Shown here in pieces: positions 34,420-42,321 of a stretch of DNA of 63,594 nucleotides (the first letter of the stretch is position 1; every line of letters starts with the position of its first letter). Made by a program: the position numbers and the translations under genes. Below the pieces are notes generated by a model that was not told where the DNA came from, made no database searches, and worked only from the letters and a program-made list of their open reading frames with translations. Source of the stretch: an uncultured Lachnospiraceae bacterium (GTDB lineage Bacteria; Bacillota; Clostridia; Lachnospirales; Lachnospiraceae); contig CANRLR010000016.1 in assembly GCA_947631505.1 (NCBI GenBank), forward strand, positions 1-63,594, in the 5' to 3' direction.

Positions 34420-34839
34420 ATGACTATTGCCCCTTACGAACATAAGGTTCAATATTACGAAACAGATAAAATGGGAATCGTTCACCATTCTAATTACATA
34501 CGTTGGTTCGAAGAGGCCAGAGTAGACTTTTTGGAGCAGGTGAATATGCCTTATGAGGATTTGGAAGCAAGAGGGATTATTTGTCCGGTTGTTTCTGTGC
34601 AATGTAAGTATGTAGGGATGACACACTTTGGAGACATTGTCTGTATCTCTCTGAAGGTAGAGGAGTTCAATGGAATCCGTCTTATTCTATCTTATGAAGT
34701 TAAGGATAAAAGAACAGGGGAGCTTCGGTGTACGGGAAGGAGTTCTCATTGTTATTTAGATGAAAAGGGGAAATTTGTCAGTCTGAAACAGGTGTGCCCG
34801 GAATATTATGAGGTGTATAAACAGGTAGAAGAACAGTAG
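34420..34839 (+). CDS. Acyl-CoA thioesterase (YbgC/FadM-type hot-dog protein)
   Basis: This 139-residue protein has the 4-hydroxybenzoyl-CoA thioesterase signature: Y-E-T-D-K-M-G-I-V-H-H-S-N-Y-I-R-W-F-E-E-A-R, with the catalytic-type Asp in place. It hydrolyses an acyl-CoA; the chain length cannot be read. It lies 41 bases after the GtrB-like gene and before a bidirectional terminator, so it is the last gene of the module opened by wecE. It is the second hot-dog enzyme in that module. It may recycle or edit the acyl-CoA pool used for sugar acylation, or be a housekeeping passenger. Confidence 0.88.
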   Translation: MTIAPYEHKVQYYETDKMGIVHHSNYIRWFEEARVDFLEQVNMPYEDLEARGIICPVVSVQCKYVGMTHFGDIVCISLKVEEFNGIRLILSYEVKDKRTGELRCTGRSSHCYLDEKGKFVSLKQVCPEYYEVYKQVEEQ

Positions 34840-34841
34840 AT

Positions 34842-34868
34842 AGCGCGGTTTTTAACCGCGCTCTTTTT
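34842..34868. terminator. Bidirectional terminator between thioesterase and GT2-GtrA genes
   Basis: A 9-bp stem (34842-34850 with 34854-34862) has a TTT loop and is followed by a T-rich tail on the plus strand. It overlaps the last codons of the minus-strand gene ending at 34852. Confidence 0.85.
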
Positions 34869-35961
34869 TCTTAAATACCCATTCTCTTTGAATCTGAAAG
34901 CTTACGACAAAGAGCAGAGTGTCAATAATACATTTACGAATGGTCCGGTAGGTAATGAATCCGAGCATATGGTCAACTAACAGCCAGGAAAGAATTAATT
35001 GAATGATGCACAGCACATAGTATTTTGCGAGGATGGAGGGTGACTTGGAATCATTGTGAAATACTTGGTTCTTGTTCATAAAAAAGTTATAGAGTGAACT
35101 GATCAGACGGGAGATTACCGTCCGAAGCAGTGTCAATAATGCACCGCCGAAAACAAATCCCTCGAATACCATAACATTTTCTGAAATGAATGGCCGCAGC
35201 AGAATACCGAGTAAGTAAAAGAGCCCGATGTCAATGACAAAACTGGATAGAGAACTCAGCATAAATTTTAGGAATACTTTATAAATCCGTATCGAGTCCA
35301 GAAAAGGATTAAAATGTGAACTTTCGTTATTTTCCAAATAAATTGTTTCAATTGAAAATTCTTCTACGGGAATCATGTGTTCTCTGGCGGCAATCAGCAT
35401 ATTCATTTCGTATTCAAAACGTTCCCCTTTTGTATTCGCAAAATAATCCCGGATCAACGGGGTCGATAGACCACGCAGTCCCGTCTGGGTATCGGATACA
35501 TGGATTCCGCAAAGAAGTCGGATGACACGGCGCGTCATCTGGTTTCCAAAGCGGCTCCGCCATGGAATACTGGCATCGTCAAAACGACGGCAGCCGAGAA
35601 TTAATTTATCAGGATTTTCCGCTGTCAGCTTGGCACATGTTGTGATATCTTTTAAGACGTGCTGTCCGTCGCAGTCGACGGTAACAGCCCCGGCAATATC
35701 CGGCCGTGATTCCAATATATAATTAAAAGCAGATTTTAAGGCAATCCCTTTGCCGAAATTTACAACATGACGTATAATCCGGCATCCGAAGGACTCCTTA
35801 CATGTCTTAAAATATTTCCGGTTCTTAATCATACTGCCGTCATCCACCAGTATGATATTTTCATAACCAAAGTTATGGAGTTCTTCTACCAGTTTGACCA
35901 TTCGCTCATCCGGATCAAGTGCCGGAATGATAATGGCGATGCTCTGTCTGTAATCACCCAC
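34852..35961 (-). CDS. Fusion of GT2 glycosyltransferase and GtrA-like membrane domain
   Basis: This 369-residue protein joins a DPM1-like GT-A domain (about 1-220: I-I-I-P-A-L-D-P-D, D-D-G-S, N-F-G-K-G-I-A-L-K, metal motif D-C-D-G-Q-H) to a GtrA-type domain of four membrane segments (about 235-365). GtrA proteins are proposed flippases for polyprenyl-phosphate sugars, so the fusion could charge and flip the same lipid sugar. The start is GTG at 35961 with GGGGAG eight bases upstream on the minus strand and a promoter at 35995-36023. It is the only gene of the 39-kb locus on the minus strand and separates modules C and D. Confidence 0.9.
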   Translation of the reverse strand: MGDYRQSIAIIIPALDPDERMVKLVEELHNFGYENIILVDDGSMIKNRKYFKTCKESFGCRIIRHVVNFGKGIALKSAFNYILESRPDIAGAVTVDCDGQHVLKDITTCAKLTAENPDKLILGCRRFDDASIPWRSRFGNQMTRRVIRLLCGIHVSDTQTGLRGLSTPLIRDYFANTKGERFEYEMNMLIAAREHMIPVEEFSIETIYLENNESSHFNPFLDSIRIYKVFLKFMLSSLSSFVIDIGLFYLLGILLRPFISENVMVFEGFVFGGALLTLLRTVISRLISSLYNFFMNKNQVFHNDSKSPSILAKYYVLCIIQLILSWLLVDHMLGFITYRTIRKCIIDTLLFVVSFQIQREWVFKKKERG

Positions 35962-35994
35962 GTTCTCTTCTCCCCTACATCATTTATATAGCTT

Positions 35995-36023
35995 AGTATA
36001 ATCTTTTTCCGGCGGTTATTCAA
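35995..36023 (-). promoter_or_regulatory. Promoter of the GT2-GtrA gene
   Basis: On the minus strand TTGAAT (plus 36018-36023) and TATACT (plus 35995-36000) are 17 bp apart. Confidence 0.65.
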
Positions 36024-36032
36024 GTGTTTTTC

Positions 36033-36061
36033 TTGCGTCTGTTTTGCAGATAGAGTATAAT
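36033..36061 (+). promoter_or_regulatory. Promoter of the LicD/GT2 operon
   Basis: TTGCGT (36033-36038) and TATAAT (36056-36061) are 17 bp apart. It is arranged back to back with the minus-strand promoter at 35995-36023. Confidence 0.65.
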
Positions 36062-36122
36062 AGCATCATAGTATGTGCTGGAGTGCCATAAACAGGAAAG
36101 GCACTTCGGATTGGAGGATGTT

Positions 36123-37199
36123 ATGAAAGTGTCGCTTGCGGTAGTGGCATATAATGAAGAAAAATATTTGCCGTCGCTGTTACAGGATATTTTGGAGCAG
36201 ACTTATCCCCATGAGAAAACAGAAGTCGTTTTCGTTGACAGCATGTCAGAAGATGCAACCGCAAAATGGATGAGGGAATTTCAGGAAATGAATAAGGAAG
36301 ATTATCTGGGAATTCAGATGATTCAGAATCCGGGCAGAATCCAGAGCTGCGGCTGGAACGAAGCAATCCTGCATTTTACAACGGATGTACTGATCCGGGT
36401 GGATGCCCATAGTCATATACCGGCAGATTTTATTGAGAAAAATGTAGAGAATCTGAAAAGCGGGGAAATGGTTTCGGGAGGTGTGCGTCCTGCAAGGACA
36501 GAGGGGGATGGTGCATGGCAGAAAACGCTCCTTCTGGCAGAGGAATCCATGTTTGGCAGCAGTGTTTCTTCTGTTCGGAGAAAGGGAGAGCGTGCTTATG
36601 TAAAATCTTTTTTTCATGGAGCATATCGCAGAGAAGTATTAGAAGAGGTGGGAGGTTTTCGGGAGGATTTAGGAAGAACGGAGGACAATGAATTTCATTA
36701 CCGGATTCGGAAACATGGTTTCCGGCTCTGTATGTCACCGGATATAATCTCGTATCAGTACATTCGTCCCACACTGAGAAGAATGTGCAGGCAGAAGGCA
36801 GGAAATGGGTACTGGATTGGCTTGACACTTGGTGTGTGTCCAGAGTGCTTGTCTTTCTATCATCTGATACCGGGGGCATTTCTTTTCGGCATTTTATTTA
36901 CCACAATTCTGTCGATGCTTCATGTTCCCGTTCTTGCTGTTCTGATGTGGAGTGCCTATGCTTTTTTGGCAGTGGTGATGGCAGTTCTGTCAATTATCTC
37001 TGAATGGAAAAAGCCGGAGGGAACATTTTATTTTTCCTATCTATTACTGCCTTTCTTGTTTTTGATCCTGCATGTGAGTTATGGAGCCGGAACATGGGGA
37101 GGGCTGGTTCGTATGCCGTTCTGGCGCAGAAAGCATAGAACAGGGGAATCGGTAGAGAGAATAAAGGAGCAGATGCGTAATGGAAGAACAACAGTATAA
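36123..37199 (+). CDS. Family 2 glycosyltransferase with C-terminal membrane segments
   Basis: This 358-residue enzyme has a GT-A domain (V-A-Y-N-E-E-K-Y-L, V-D-S-M-S-E-D-A-T, R-V-D-A-H-S as the metal region at about 96-101, R-T-E-D-N-E-F further on) and about three membrane segments after residue 240. It looks like the ExoA/succinoglycan type of membrane glycosyltransferase. ATG 36123 is chosen because GGAGG lies five bases upstream; an ATG at 36075 lacks one. It overlaps the first licD gene by 20 bases. The sugar donor is unknown. Confidence 0.88.
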   Translation: MKVSLAVVAYNEEKYLPSLLQDILEQTYPHEKTEVVFVDSMSEDATAKWMREFQEMNKEDYLGIQMIQNPGRIQSCGWNEAILHFTTDVLIRVDAHSHIPADFIEKNVENLKSGEMVSGGVRPARTEGDGAWQKTLLLAEESMFGSSVSSVRRKGERAYVKSFFHGAYRREVLEEVGGFREDLGRTEDNEFHYRIRKHGFRLCMSPDIISYQYIRPTLRRMCRQKAGNGYWIGLTLGVCPECLSFYHLIPGAFLFGILFTTILSMLHVPVLAVLMWSAYAFLAVVMAVLSIISEWKKPEGTFYFSYLLLPFLFLILHVSYGAGTWGGLVRMPFWRRKHRTGESVERIKEQMRNGRTTV

Positions 37200-38058
37200 C
37201 TATACAGAGGAGCAGTTAAAGGGGATGCAGCGTGTCAATCTGGAAATGGCAACCGTTTTTTTTGACTTTTGTAAAGAGAATCACCTCACTGCTTATTTTT
37301 GCGGCGGAGGCTGTATTGGTTCAATCCGCCATAAAGGATTTATTCCGTGGGATGATGATCTGGATTTTTTTATGCCGCGGAATGATTACGAAGAATTTGT
37401 AAATAAGTGGAATTCCTATGAACCGGGAAAGGATCTGGCGTTATCGGTTCAGACGAGGGATTCGATTGACAGGAATTTGTTCGCTACGCTGCGGCATCGG
37501 AAAACTACTTATATTAAACCTTATCAGAAAGATCTGGATATTGTTCATGGAGTTCAGCTGGATGTGATACCGTTAGACGGGTATCCGGATTCCAAATGGA
37601 AGCGGAAAAAACAGATGATCTGGGCTATGATATATTCTCTATTCTGTGCCCAGACAATACCGGAAAAACATGGCGGGCTTTTCGCACTGGGGAGCAGGAT
37701 CTTACTTGGCATTTTCCGCGGGAGAAATATCCGCTACCGGATATGGTCAAAGGCAAAGAAAAAGATGACGCAATATCCGATTTCGGAATGCAGCGGAATT
37801 ACGGAACTTTGCTCTGGGCCGGGATATATGAAAAACTGGTATGATAAAGCGTGGTTTGAGAAATATATTGAAGTTCCTTTTGAGGACCGTGTCATGCCGA
37901 TACCGGCAGGGTATGATGGCTATCTCCGCACTGCGTTCGGAGATTATAGGCAGCTGCCACCGCCAGAGGCGAGAGTGGCACATCACGATTGTGTTTTTCT
38001 GGATTTAGAAAAGCCATATACCGAGTATAAAGGAATTTATTATATGACGGAAAAGTGA
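37180..38058 (+). CDS. LicD-family phosphotransferase, first of a tandem pair
   Basis: LicD-type proteins transfer phosphocholine, or in related fukutin enzymes ribitol phosphate, from a CDP donor to a glycan. This 292-residue protein has the core motif C-G-G-G-C-I-G-S-I-R-H-K-G-F-I-P-W-D-D-D-L-D at about 41-62, with the metal-binding acidic run intact, and Q-L-D-V-I-P-L-D-G. A ribosome site AAAGGAG precedes the ATG. It is followed at once by a second, clearly homologous licD. No choline kinase, choline transporter or CTP:phosphocholine cytidylyltransferase is in the window, while CDP-glycerol and CDP-ribitol synthesis are. Confidence 0.92.
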   Translation: MEEQQYNYTEEQLKGMQRVNLEMATVFFDFCKENHLTAYFCGGGCIGSIRHKGFIPWDDDLDFFMPRNDYEEFVNKWNSYEPGKDLALSVQTRDSIDRNLFATLRHRKTTYIKPYQKDLDIVHGVQLDVIPLDGYPDSKWKRKKQMIWAMIYSLFCAQTIPEKHGGLFALGSRILLGIFRGRNIRYRIWSKAKKKMTQYPISECSGITELCSGPGYMKNWYDKAWFEKYIEVPFEDRVMPIPAGYDGYLRTAFGDYRQLPPPEARVAHHDCVFLDLEKPYTEYKGIYYMTEK

Positions 38059-38066
38059 GGATAACG

Positions 38067-38942
38067 ATGGAACAAAAAATCGATTTAAAGGCACTTCAGG
38101 CAAAGTGTCTGGAAATTACATTGGTGTTTCAGGAATTTTGTGAAAGACATGGACTTTTATTTTATCTCTGCGGCGGAGGCTGTATTGGGGCAGTCCGCCA
38201 CAAGGGATTTATACCGTGGGATGATGATCTGGATGTTTTTATGCCAAGAGAGGATTATGAAAGAATGTGTAAGCTCTGGACGGAAGAAATGGACCAGAAC
38301 AAGTACCGGCTGAGCCGAACCGATGAGAATCATTTTGAGCGTTCCCAGCTGACAGCAATTACCGATGAAGACACTACTTTCATCAAGGAGAGGCAGATGG
38401 ATCTGGAAGTGGCACATGGTGTCCGTCTTGAGGTCCTTCCCTTAGATGGTTGTCCTTCCGGGAAATGGAAACGGAAAATGCAGCTTTTTTGGGGACTGGT
38501 CTATCAGATCTACATCAATCAGGAAGCACCGACCAGTAAAGGGAAGTTCTTAGAGCTTGTTGGCAGGATGATGCTTGCGGCTGCACCCGGCTGGAAACGG
38601 CGTTATAAAATGGCAATGCTGGCGGAACGTCATATGACAAAGTATCCGATTTCAGAGTGTGACTATATCACAGAATTATGTGTCCGTTACAATTATATGG
38701 TCAATGAGTATCCTAAAGATATTTTTGCTTCTGCGGTCTACAAGGAGTTTGAGGGGAAGATGCTGCCGGTTCCGGTTGGCTATGAAAAATATCTGGAGAT
38801 GGCATTTGGAAATTATATGGAATTGCCGCCCGAGGAGGCGCAGGTGCCGTCCCATGATGGAATCTGTGTCGATCTGGAACGTCCTTATACGGATTACAGG
38901 GGAATTTATTATCCGAAAGAAAGAACGGGCGAATCAAAATGA
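38067..38942 (+). CDS. LicD-family phosphotransferase, second of a tandem pair
   Basis: This 291-residue protein is a paralogue of the preceding LicD and shares C-G-G-G-C-I-G-A-V-R-H-K-G-F-I-P-W-D-D-D-L-D, L-D-G-x-P-x-x-K-W-K-R-K and K-Y-P-I-S-E-C. The pair evidently arose by tandem duplication and has since diverged. The start at ATG 38067 has GAGG six bases away; the in-frame GTG at 38055 overlaps the previous gene and is less likely. Two different acceptors, or two sites on one repeat unit, would explain keeping both. The transferred group is not known. Confidence 0.91.
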   Translation: MEQKIDLKALQAKCLEITLVFQEFCERHGLLFYLCGGGCIGAVRHKGFIPWDDDLDVFMPREDYERMCKLWTEEMDQNKYRLSRTDENHFERSQLTAITDEDTTFIKERQMDLEVAHGVRLEVLPLDGCPSGKWKRKMQLFWGLVYQIYINQEAPTSKGKFLELVGRMMLAAAPGWKRRYKMAMLAERHMTKYPISECDYITELCVRYNYMVNEYPKDIFASAVYKEFEGKMLPVPVGYEKYLEMAFGNYMELPPEEAQVPSHDGICVDLERPYTDYRGIYYPKERTGESK

Positions 38943-39793
38943 AGCAATGGGATAAGGGAAAGGTCTCTATTATTATTCCGGCTTATCAGTCGGAGACCTA
39001 CTTGGAACAGTGTCTTACCTCTGTTGTTAAGCAGAGTTATCGTCCGATTGAAGTGATTATCTGTGACGGGAATTCTTCGGACAGGACTTGGGAGATCGCC
39101 GGACAGTTTACAGAGAGATATGATTTTGTGAAGCGGATGAGACAGACCGGAACAGGGGTATCCAATGCGAGAAATGAGGGGATGAAGGCGGCGGCAGGAG
39201 AGTATATTCAGTTTGTAGACAGCGATGATTTTTTACTGCCAGCGGCCACGGAGCAAATGGTACATGCCTTAGAAGCAGAGGATGCAGATATTGTGCTGGC
39301 AGGGTTTCGGATGCGCAAGTCAGGAGCCGAGCGGACACCAAGGGCAGGAAGCTATACCGATGCCGCCGAATTCGTAAAGGAAAGATTTCCGGAGGCATAT
39401 GGATACCGCACAAATTTTCTCAATACTCCATGGAACAAATTATACCGCAGAAGGAATCTGACTGCTGTTTTTCCAGAGGACTTATCCTTAGGAGAAGATT
39501 TACTTTTTAATTTGGAAGTATTAAAAGAAGCCAAGGGAATTGTCGTAATTCCCCATGTGGTCTATGAGTATAACAACGTAAATGAAAATTCCCTTATGCA
39601 CCGCTTTTGGAGCAATGGTTTTGCCATTGAAACGAGAATTCATAAAGCGGTAAAGAATTTTGTAAAGCATTCTTTAAAAAAAGGCAGGTCTAAGAGAAAT
39701 CATGAGATAACTGCTGTGCTTTACAGGAATTATTTTCATGGATTGAGGGGAAAACTATATGATTATAAAACGCATATTTTTCACCGGTCATGA
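38939..39793 (+). CDS. Family 2 glycosyltransferase
   Basis: This 284-residue enzyme has the standard GT-A layout: I-I-I-P-A-Y-Q-S-E-T-Y-L, C-D-G-N-S-S-D-R-T, N-A-R-N-E-G, metal motif D-S-D-D at about 96-99, and T-P-W-N-K-L-Y-R. It overlaps the second licD gene by four bases. The closest relatives by pattern are the capsule glycosyltransferases that add hexoses or HexNAc to a lipid-linked repeat unit; the sugar is not predictable. The stop is followed by a strong promoter for the next gene. Confidence 0.88.
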   Translation: MKQWDKGKVSIIIPAYQSETYLEQCLTSVVKQSYRPIEVIICDGNSSDRTWEIAGQFTERYDFVKRMRQTGTGVSNARNEGMKAAAGEYIQFVDSDDFLLPAATEQMVHALEAEDADIVLAGFRMRKSGAERTPRAGSYTDAAEFVKERFPEAYGYRTNFLNTPWNKLYRRRNLTAVFPEDLSLGEDLLFNLEVLKEAKGIVVIPHVVYEYNNVNENSLMHRFWSNGFAIETRIHKAVKNFVKHSLKKGRSKRNHEITAVLYRNYFHGLRGKLYDYKTHIFHRS

Positions 39794-39800
39794 TTCAGAC

Positions 39801-39829
39801 TTGCATAGAATGGCAAACTTCGGTATAAT
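39801..39829 (+). promoter_or_regulatory. Promoter for the GT2-Wzy-Wzx-PglF run
   Basis: TTGCAT (39801-39806) and TATAAT (39824-39829) are 17 bp apart, 30 bases before the next gene. Confidence 0.7.
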
Positions 39830-39858
39830 AAGAAGTTAGATTTAGAGAAAGGTATGGA

Positions 39859-40857
39859 ATGGATAAGGAGAGCAGTGTTTTGACGGAGGGAAAGTTATCG
39901 GTCATTGTACCAGTTTACAATGCAGAGAAGTTTTTGGATAAATGTATACAGTCCATCCGTGGACAGACTTATTCCAATATGGAAATTATTTTGGTCGAGG
40001 ATGGTTCGACGGACGGAAGTCTGGCTATCTGCCGCAGGCATGAGTCGGAAGATGAGAGAATACGGGTGATTGCCAAACAGAATGAAGGAGTTTCTGCAGC
40101 GAGAAATACGGGACTGGATGAGGCAGCAGGGGAATATATCGGTTTTGTGGACAGTGACGACTATATAGAAGCCGATATGTATGAAACACTCCTTTCTGAT
40201 CTGGTGGAAGGCGATGCAGAGCTTGCCATATGCGGAATTGCACAGGTATATGATAACCGTGTGATTAAAGATGATATTGCATTTAAAAAAGTAGTAAGCC
40301 GGGAGGAAGCGGTCTTCATGGTATTAGAATCCCGCTATATATCAGTTAATCCGGTAAATCGTGTGTTTAAAAGGGAATTATTTGACGGACTTCGTTTTCC
40401 TGTGGGAATGACGAGTGAGGATGCCTACTTAATTTTGGATATACTGGCGAAAACAAGGCGGGTTTCCGTAGACTTGACACCAAAGTATTATTATGTCCAT
40501 CGGACAAATAGTATTACGACTTCCCATTATAAAAAGACAGACCGGTGCGTCATTACTGCTTACGAGAAGAATAAGAAAATAGTGGAGGAATACTACCCGC
40601 AATATAAGGATGTAGCAGAGTTCCGTTTGTTTTGGTCTTATTACTATGTGCTGGATAAGATGCTTTTGTCGGAGGGGGGAGTTCCCAGAGACGAAAAAAA
40701 GGAAATTGTTTCATTTCTGAAAAAGAACTGGCTCGTCATTATAAAAAATCCCTATGTTGGCAGGGGACGGAAAATTGCAACAGTTTCCTTGCGGCTTGGT
40801 GTTCCTTTTTATAAAATATTTTTATTACAATATCGAAGAGGAAGAAAGAGAATATAG
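39859..40857 (+). CDS. Family 2 glycosyltransferase
   Basis: This 332-residue enzyme has V-I-V-P-V-Y-N-A-E-K-F-L, E-D-G-S-T-D-G-S, A-A-R-N-T-G and metal motif D-S-D-D at about 96-99, all diagnostic of GT-A family 2. The C-terminal 100 residues are basic and may lie against the membrane. It heads a transcription unit with Wzy, Wzx and the PglF-like dehydratase, the classical order of a Wzx/Wzy-dependent polysaccharide. The sugar specificity is unknown. Confidence 0.88.
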   Translation: MDKESSVLTEGKLSVIVPVYNAEKFLDKCIQSIRGQTYSNMEIILVEDGSTDGSLAICRRHESEDERIRVIAKQNEGVSAARNTGLDEAAGEYIGFVDSDDYIEADMYETLLSDLVEGDAELAICGIAQVYDNRVIKDDIAFKKVVSREEAVFMVLESRYISVNPVNRVFKRELFDGLRFPVGMTSEDAYLILDILAKTRRVSVDLTPKYYYVHRTNSITTSHYKKTDRCVITAYEKNKKIVEEYYPQYKDVAEFRLFWSYYYVLDKMLLSEGGVPRDEKKEIVSFLKKNWLVIIKNPYVGRGRKIATVSLRLGVPFYKIFLLQYRRGRKRI

Positions 40858-40874
40858 CGAAGGAGAAAACGAAA

Positions 40875-42296
40875 GTGGAAACGATAAGAAAATATGAGGA
40901 TGTAATAGATAAGATAAAAGGCTGGTATCTTGTGGTATTTGCTACATTTTTACTGCTGTCCAGAATGGTATGTTTTGTGGAACTGGTGACGAACCGGGTG
41001 AACGGGCTCTGTTATCTTGCCGGAGCTGCGATCGGAGGAATACTCTGTGTGGCAGAACTGCTTCTCCACTATAAACGGTATTTGAAAACGGAATATTATT
41101 TACTGGTATTTTTTGTCCTTGTATGTATGGTTTCTACTTTTATGTTCCGGGAATATGGTTTTGCCGAAAATGTTAAGACGTTAATGTGGACGGTTCTACA
41201 ATTATTTTTATTTACTTCGGTTCTGCCCTTTGGCAGAGAAGAGGACAGCAACAGCGTTGTCTGTGGACAAATCGCTATGAAACGGCTGATGAACAGTTTG
41301 ATCGCAGTACATTTTGCTGCTGTGGTAATTTCTGTGGGACAGTTTTTTTTACAGTCCCATTATATTGTGCCGGATTATAATGGAACTTATGACCGTCGTC
41401 AGGGATTTTATGATGAGCGGCTTTTTGGTGTATTTACAGATCCGAACTATGCAGCAATTGCCAGCCTTTTAATGATTGTGTTCGCACTGGCCCTGCTGCA
41501 GATGAATGGCAGAAAGAGGGGGATAAAAGTCTGGTATGTGGCAACGATTGTTATGAATGCGTTTTATATTGTGCTTTCAGGCTCCCGTACTGCCATAGTA
41601 GCCTCTGTAGTCGTATTACCGTTATTCAGTTATTTCCATTGGAGAAATAGGCAGATACGAAAAAGAAAGAAATGGCATCTCAGCGGAGTGCTGTTGGCAG
41701 CAGGTGTATTTGCCGGAAGCCTTTTGTATTTTGCTTTTTCAAATACGGCTTTTTCTGCCGCAGCGGATGTGACAGTGAATCTTCGTCCTTATATCGGATT
41801 GTGTCCATATGAAGAAGAACAGAAAGTCAGTCTGGAGCGTCAGGATACGAAAGAGGATATTTCAAATAACAGAACGGCAATATGGAGTGGAGCCGTTACG
41901 CTTTGGAAGGACCATCCGGTCATAGGACTTTCTCCTAAGAACATGGTGGCATATGCTTTGAAAAATCATCCGGATTCTTATATTGCGAAGACGGGTTATC
42001 AGGCACATAATGGTTATGTAGCACTATTAGTAGGAAGCGGCCTGCTCGGCGTATTACCGATTTTCATTCTGTTCGTCCTGCTTGTTAAAAATGTTTTTGT
42101 GTATATGAAAAGAAACAAAGGAAGGGAAATGGGAGAAGAGCTCTTGCTTTGCTTTGCTGTGATGATGACGGTTGGAATTTCTGCGGTGTTCTTACTTGAA
42201 ATTTTCTTTACCGTTACGATAACAATTACCGGCATGCTGTTCTGGTTCTTTACCGGCATTGCATATTGGTATTTGAGTGCGGTCAATGGGAAGTGA
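40875..42296 (+). CDS. Wzy/O-antigen ligase-family polysaccharide polymerase
   Basis: This 473-residue protein has about eleven membrane segments and a large outer loop (about 290-385). The Wzy_C features are S-G-S-R-T-A-I before the loop, then N-R-T-A-I-W, H-P-V-I-G-L-S-P-K-N and A-H-N-G-Y-V-A-L-L-V-G-S-G-L-L-G. It would join repeat units outside the membrane. The start is GTG 40875 with AGGAG upstream. It overlaps the reading frame before wzx only slightly. It shares family but little obvious sequence with the protein at 14936-16429. Confidence 0.88.
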   Translation: METIRKYEDVIDKIKGWYLVVFATFLLLSRMVCFVELVTNRVNGLCYLAGAAIGGILCVAELLLHYKRYLKTEYYLLVFFVLVCMVSTFMFREYGFAENVKTLMWTVLQLFLFTSVLPFGREEDSNSVVCGQIAMKRLMNSLIAVHFAAVVISVGQFFLQSHYIVPDYNGTYDRRQGFYDERLFGVFTDPNYAAIASLLMIVFALALLQMNGRKRGIKVWYVATIVMNAFYIVLSGSRTAIVASVVVLPLFSYFHWRNRQIRKRKKWHLSGVLLAAGVFAGSLLYFAFSNTAFSAAADVTVNLRPYIGLCPYEEEQKVSLERQDTKEDISNNRTAIWSGAVTLWKDHPVIGLSPKNMVAYALKNHPDSYIAKTGYQAHNGYVALLVGSGLLGVLPIFILFVLLVKNVFVYMKRNKGREMGEELLLCFAVMMTVGISAVFLLEIFFTVTITITGMLFWFFTGIAYWYLSAVNGK

Positions 42297-42321
42297 GAAC
42301 GAATTGAGAAAGGAGAATGAA

